A stretch of DNA of 64,000 nt from Candidatus Rhodoferax odensensis (GTDB lineage Bacteria > Pseudomonadota > Gammaproteobacteria > Burkholderiales > Burkholderiaceae_C), in contig JADKDJ010000010.1 in NCBI GenBank assembly GCA_016718405.1, positions 1 through 64,000 on the forward strand, read 5' to 3'. The notes below the pieces were generated by a model. The model ran no database searches. It was not told the DNA's origin and was given only the letters and a program-made list of their open reading frames with translations. The position numbers were made by a program, and so were the translations under genes. The stretch's first letter is position 1, and each line of letters starts with the position of its first letter. Below, piece by piece: positions 62,745-64,000 of this stretch.

Positions 62745-64000
62745 ATGCCGTTTGCTAGTTTGATGCGCCGTTTTACCATCCGCTTCCGCATGCTGGGCAC
62801 CATCATGATGGTCGTGATCGCGCTGGTCAGCATCGGCGCAATCGGCGTGGCAGCACAGTTGTACGCCAACGGCATCACCAGCAATCTGGTCGGCCGCGAC
62901 ATGGCGTCGATCGCCGAGCTGGGGCGCGTGCAGCAAGCCATGGCAAGCCTGCGGCTCAACGAAAAAGACATGGTGATCCAGTACGAGAACAGCGTCGAGG
63001 CCACCGCGCACAAGGAAGAATGGAGCAAGTCCTATCTCCAGCTCGACGCCGCCGCCAAGGCGCTGGAGCCGCTGCTGCCGCTTGACACGCAGCGCGCGCA
63101 GCTCAAACAAATCATGGCCGACATGGCTGAGTTCCGTAAAGAATTTGCGCCCATGGCCAAGCAGCTCGAAAGCATGGGTTTCCCTTCGGCACAGGTTGCT
63201 GCGGCCAACATTGGCAAGATCGAGCCGATTTACCAGAAGGCCAACACCACGGTCAAGGCGCTGTCCAAGGAATTGCAAGCCGCCACCGAGGCCAACCAGC
63301 GCGGCGTGCAGGCGAGCGTGAACCGTGTGGTGTGGCTAATCGGCGGCGCCACCGTCTTGCTGCTGGCCATCATCGTGCCGCTGACCCTGCTGAACTCGCG
63401 CTCGATTTGCAGACCGATTGACGAAGCCGAGCAGGTGGCGCGCGCCATCGCCAAGGGCGACCTGACCGAGACCGCCATCGACACTAGTGGTCAGGACGAG
63501 GTGTCTCGCCTGTTGTCGTCGCTGGCAGAGATGCAACGCTCTTTGCGCGGCATGGTGGGACAAGTGCGCAGCGCCACCGATAGCATATCGACTGCTAGCG
63601 CCGAGATCGCGTCGGGCAATCAAGACCTGAGCGTTCGCACCGAACAGACCGCCAGCAACCTGCAGCGTGCCGCCTCCAGCATGGAGCAGCTCACAAGCAC
63701 CGTGCGCCAGTCGGCCGATGCCTCGCGCCAAGCCAATCAGTTGGCCGCCTCTGCTGCCACGGTGGCGGTGCGCGGCGGCGATGTGGTGTCCAAAGTGGTG
63801 TCCACCATGAACGACATCAACGCCAGCTCCAAGAAGATCAGCGACATCATCAGCGTGATCGATGGTATTGCCTTCCAAACCAACATCCTGGCGCTCAATG
63901 CGGCGGTGGAAGCCGCACGCGCGGGTGAGCAGGGGCGCGGCTTCGCCGTGGTGGCCAGCGAGGTGCGCTCCCTGGCCGGGCGCAGTGCCGAAGCGGCCAA
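62745..64000 (+). CDS. Methyl-accepting chemotaxis protein, cut by the window end
   Basis: 418 codons and still open at the edge. Start ATG 62745 after AACGAGGAG. Membrane helix MLGTIMMVVIALVSIGAIGVAA (approximately residues 16-40), periplasmic four-helix sensor (VQQAMASLRLNEKDMVIQYENSV), second helix VVWLIGGATVLLLAIIVPLTLL, HAMP, and the signalling tip FQTNILALNAAVEAARAGEQGRGFAVVASEVRSLAGRS. Similar to the chemoreceptor at 58.8 kb in the tip but with a different sensor. Confidence 0.9.
   Translation, partial: MPFASLMRRFTIRFRMLGTIMMVVIALVSIGAIGVAAQLYANGITSNLVGRDMASIAELGRVQQAMASLRLNEKDMVIQYENSVEATAHKEEWSKSYLQLDAAAKALEPLLPLDTQRAQLKQIMADMAEFRKEFAPMAKQLESMGFPSAQVAAANIGKIEPIYQKANTTVKALSKELQAATEANQRGVQASVNRVVWLIGGATVLLLAIIVPLTLLNSRSICRPIDEAEQVARAIAKGDLTETAIDTSGQDEVSRLLSSLAEMQRSLRGMVGQVRSATDSISTASAEIASGNQDLSVRTEQTASNLQRAASSMEQLTSTVRQSADASRQANQLAASAATVAVRGGDVVSKVVSTMNDINASSKKISDIISVIDGIAFQTNILALNAAVEAARAGEQGRGFAVVASEVRSLAGRSAEAA

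Overview
The window looks like a chromosome segment from a high-GC betaproteobacterium, probably a Burkholderiales/Comamonadaceae relative. This is inferred from gene content (lactate dehydrogenase lldD, an ADP-forming acyl-CoA synthetase fused to a GNAT domain, a DinB with a palm insertion, PEP-CTERM sorting, IS1111/IS21/IS1182 elements) and from base composition; no database search was possible. I saw no rRNA, tRNA or CRISPR array.

Layout. 1-2.5 kb: a frameshift-riddled metallophosphoesterase-STAND NTPase gene, possibly a dead defence gene. 2.8-5.4 kb: a HigB/HigA pair, a Uma2 protein and an orphan antitoxin set among three copies of a roughly 0.2-0.3 kb repeat. 5.5-11.4 kb: DUF4197, a LysR/class A beta-lactamase divergon, a broken redoxin, an M50-type peptidase, and soxR divergent from a questin-oxidase-like gene. 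11.4-20.5 kb: a nine-gene minus-strand operon joining TerB, an AAA+ ATPase, a PspA/IM30 protein, two coiled-coil proteins, a complete NitT/TauT-type ABC importer whose binding protein is fused to an OmpA peptidoglycan-binding domain, and a histidine-rich protein. This is the best candidate here for an undescribed system. 20.6-30.7 kb: PBP1C, a phosphoesterase, an exported caspase-like protein with a lipoprotein, a MacAB-type export system and a Rof-like small protein.

30.7-41.4 kb is an integron-type gene-cassette array read on the minus strand, with no integrase in the window. Cassettes carry a secreted protein, gmhA, an SRPBCC protein and two BrnT/BrnA pairs; a third BrnTA pair lies just beyond. 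attC sites can be read directly. In two cassettes the two ends are exact 12-nt reverse complements, although one of them has a whole IS21 element inside it. An IS1111 element splits the gmhA attC, a group II intron lacking its reverse transcriptase abuts the SRPBCC attC, and an IS1182-type fragment abuts another attC.

41.9-47.9 kb: a dedicated exosortase locus (a VIT-VWA protein with a PEP-CTERM tail, a frameshifted exosortase, an EpsI-like protein) run together with a GT51 transglycosylase and an AlkC-like DNA repair protein. 48.4-64 kb: an FAD oxidase, an FHA protein overlapping a trypsin-like protease, lldD, a PAS-GGDEF cyclase, the acyl-CoA synthetase/GNAT fusion, two chemoreceptors (the second cut by the window end) and dinB. 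Several otherwise intact genes carry single-base frameshifts, some in homopolymers, so sequencing error and real decay cannot be separated from the sequence alone.
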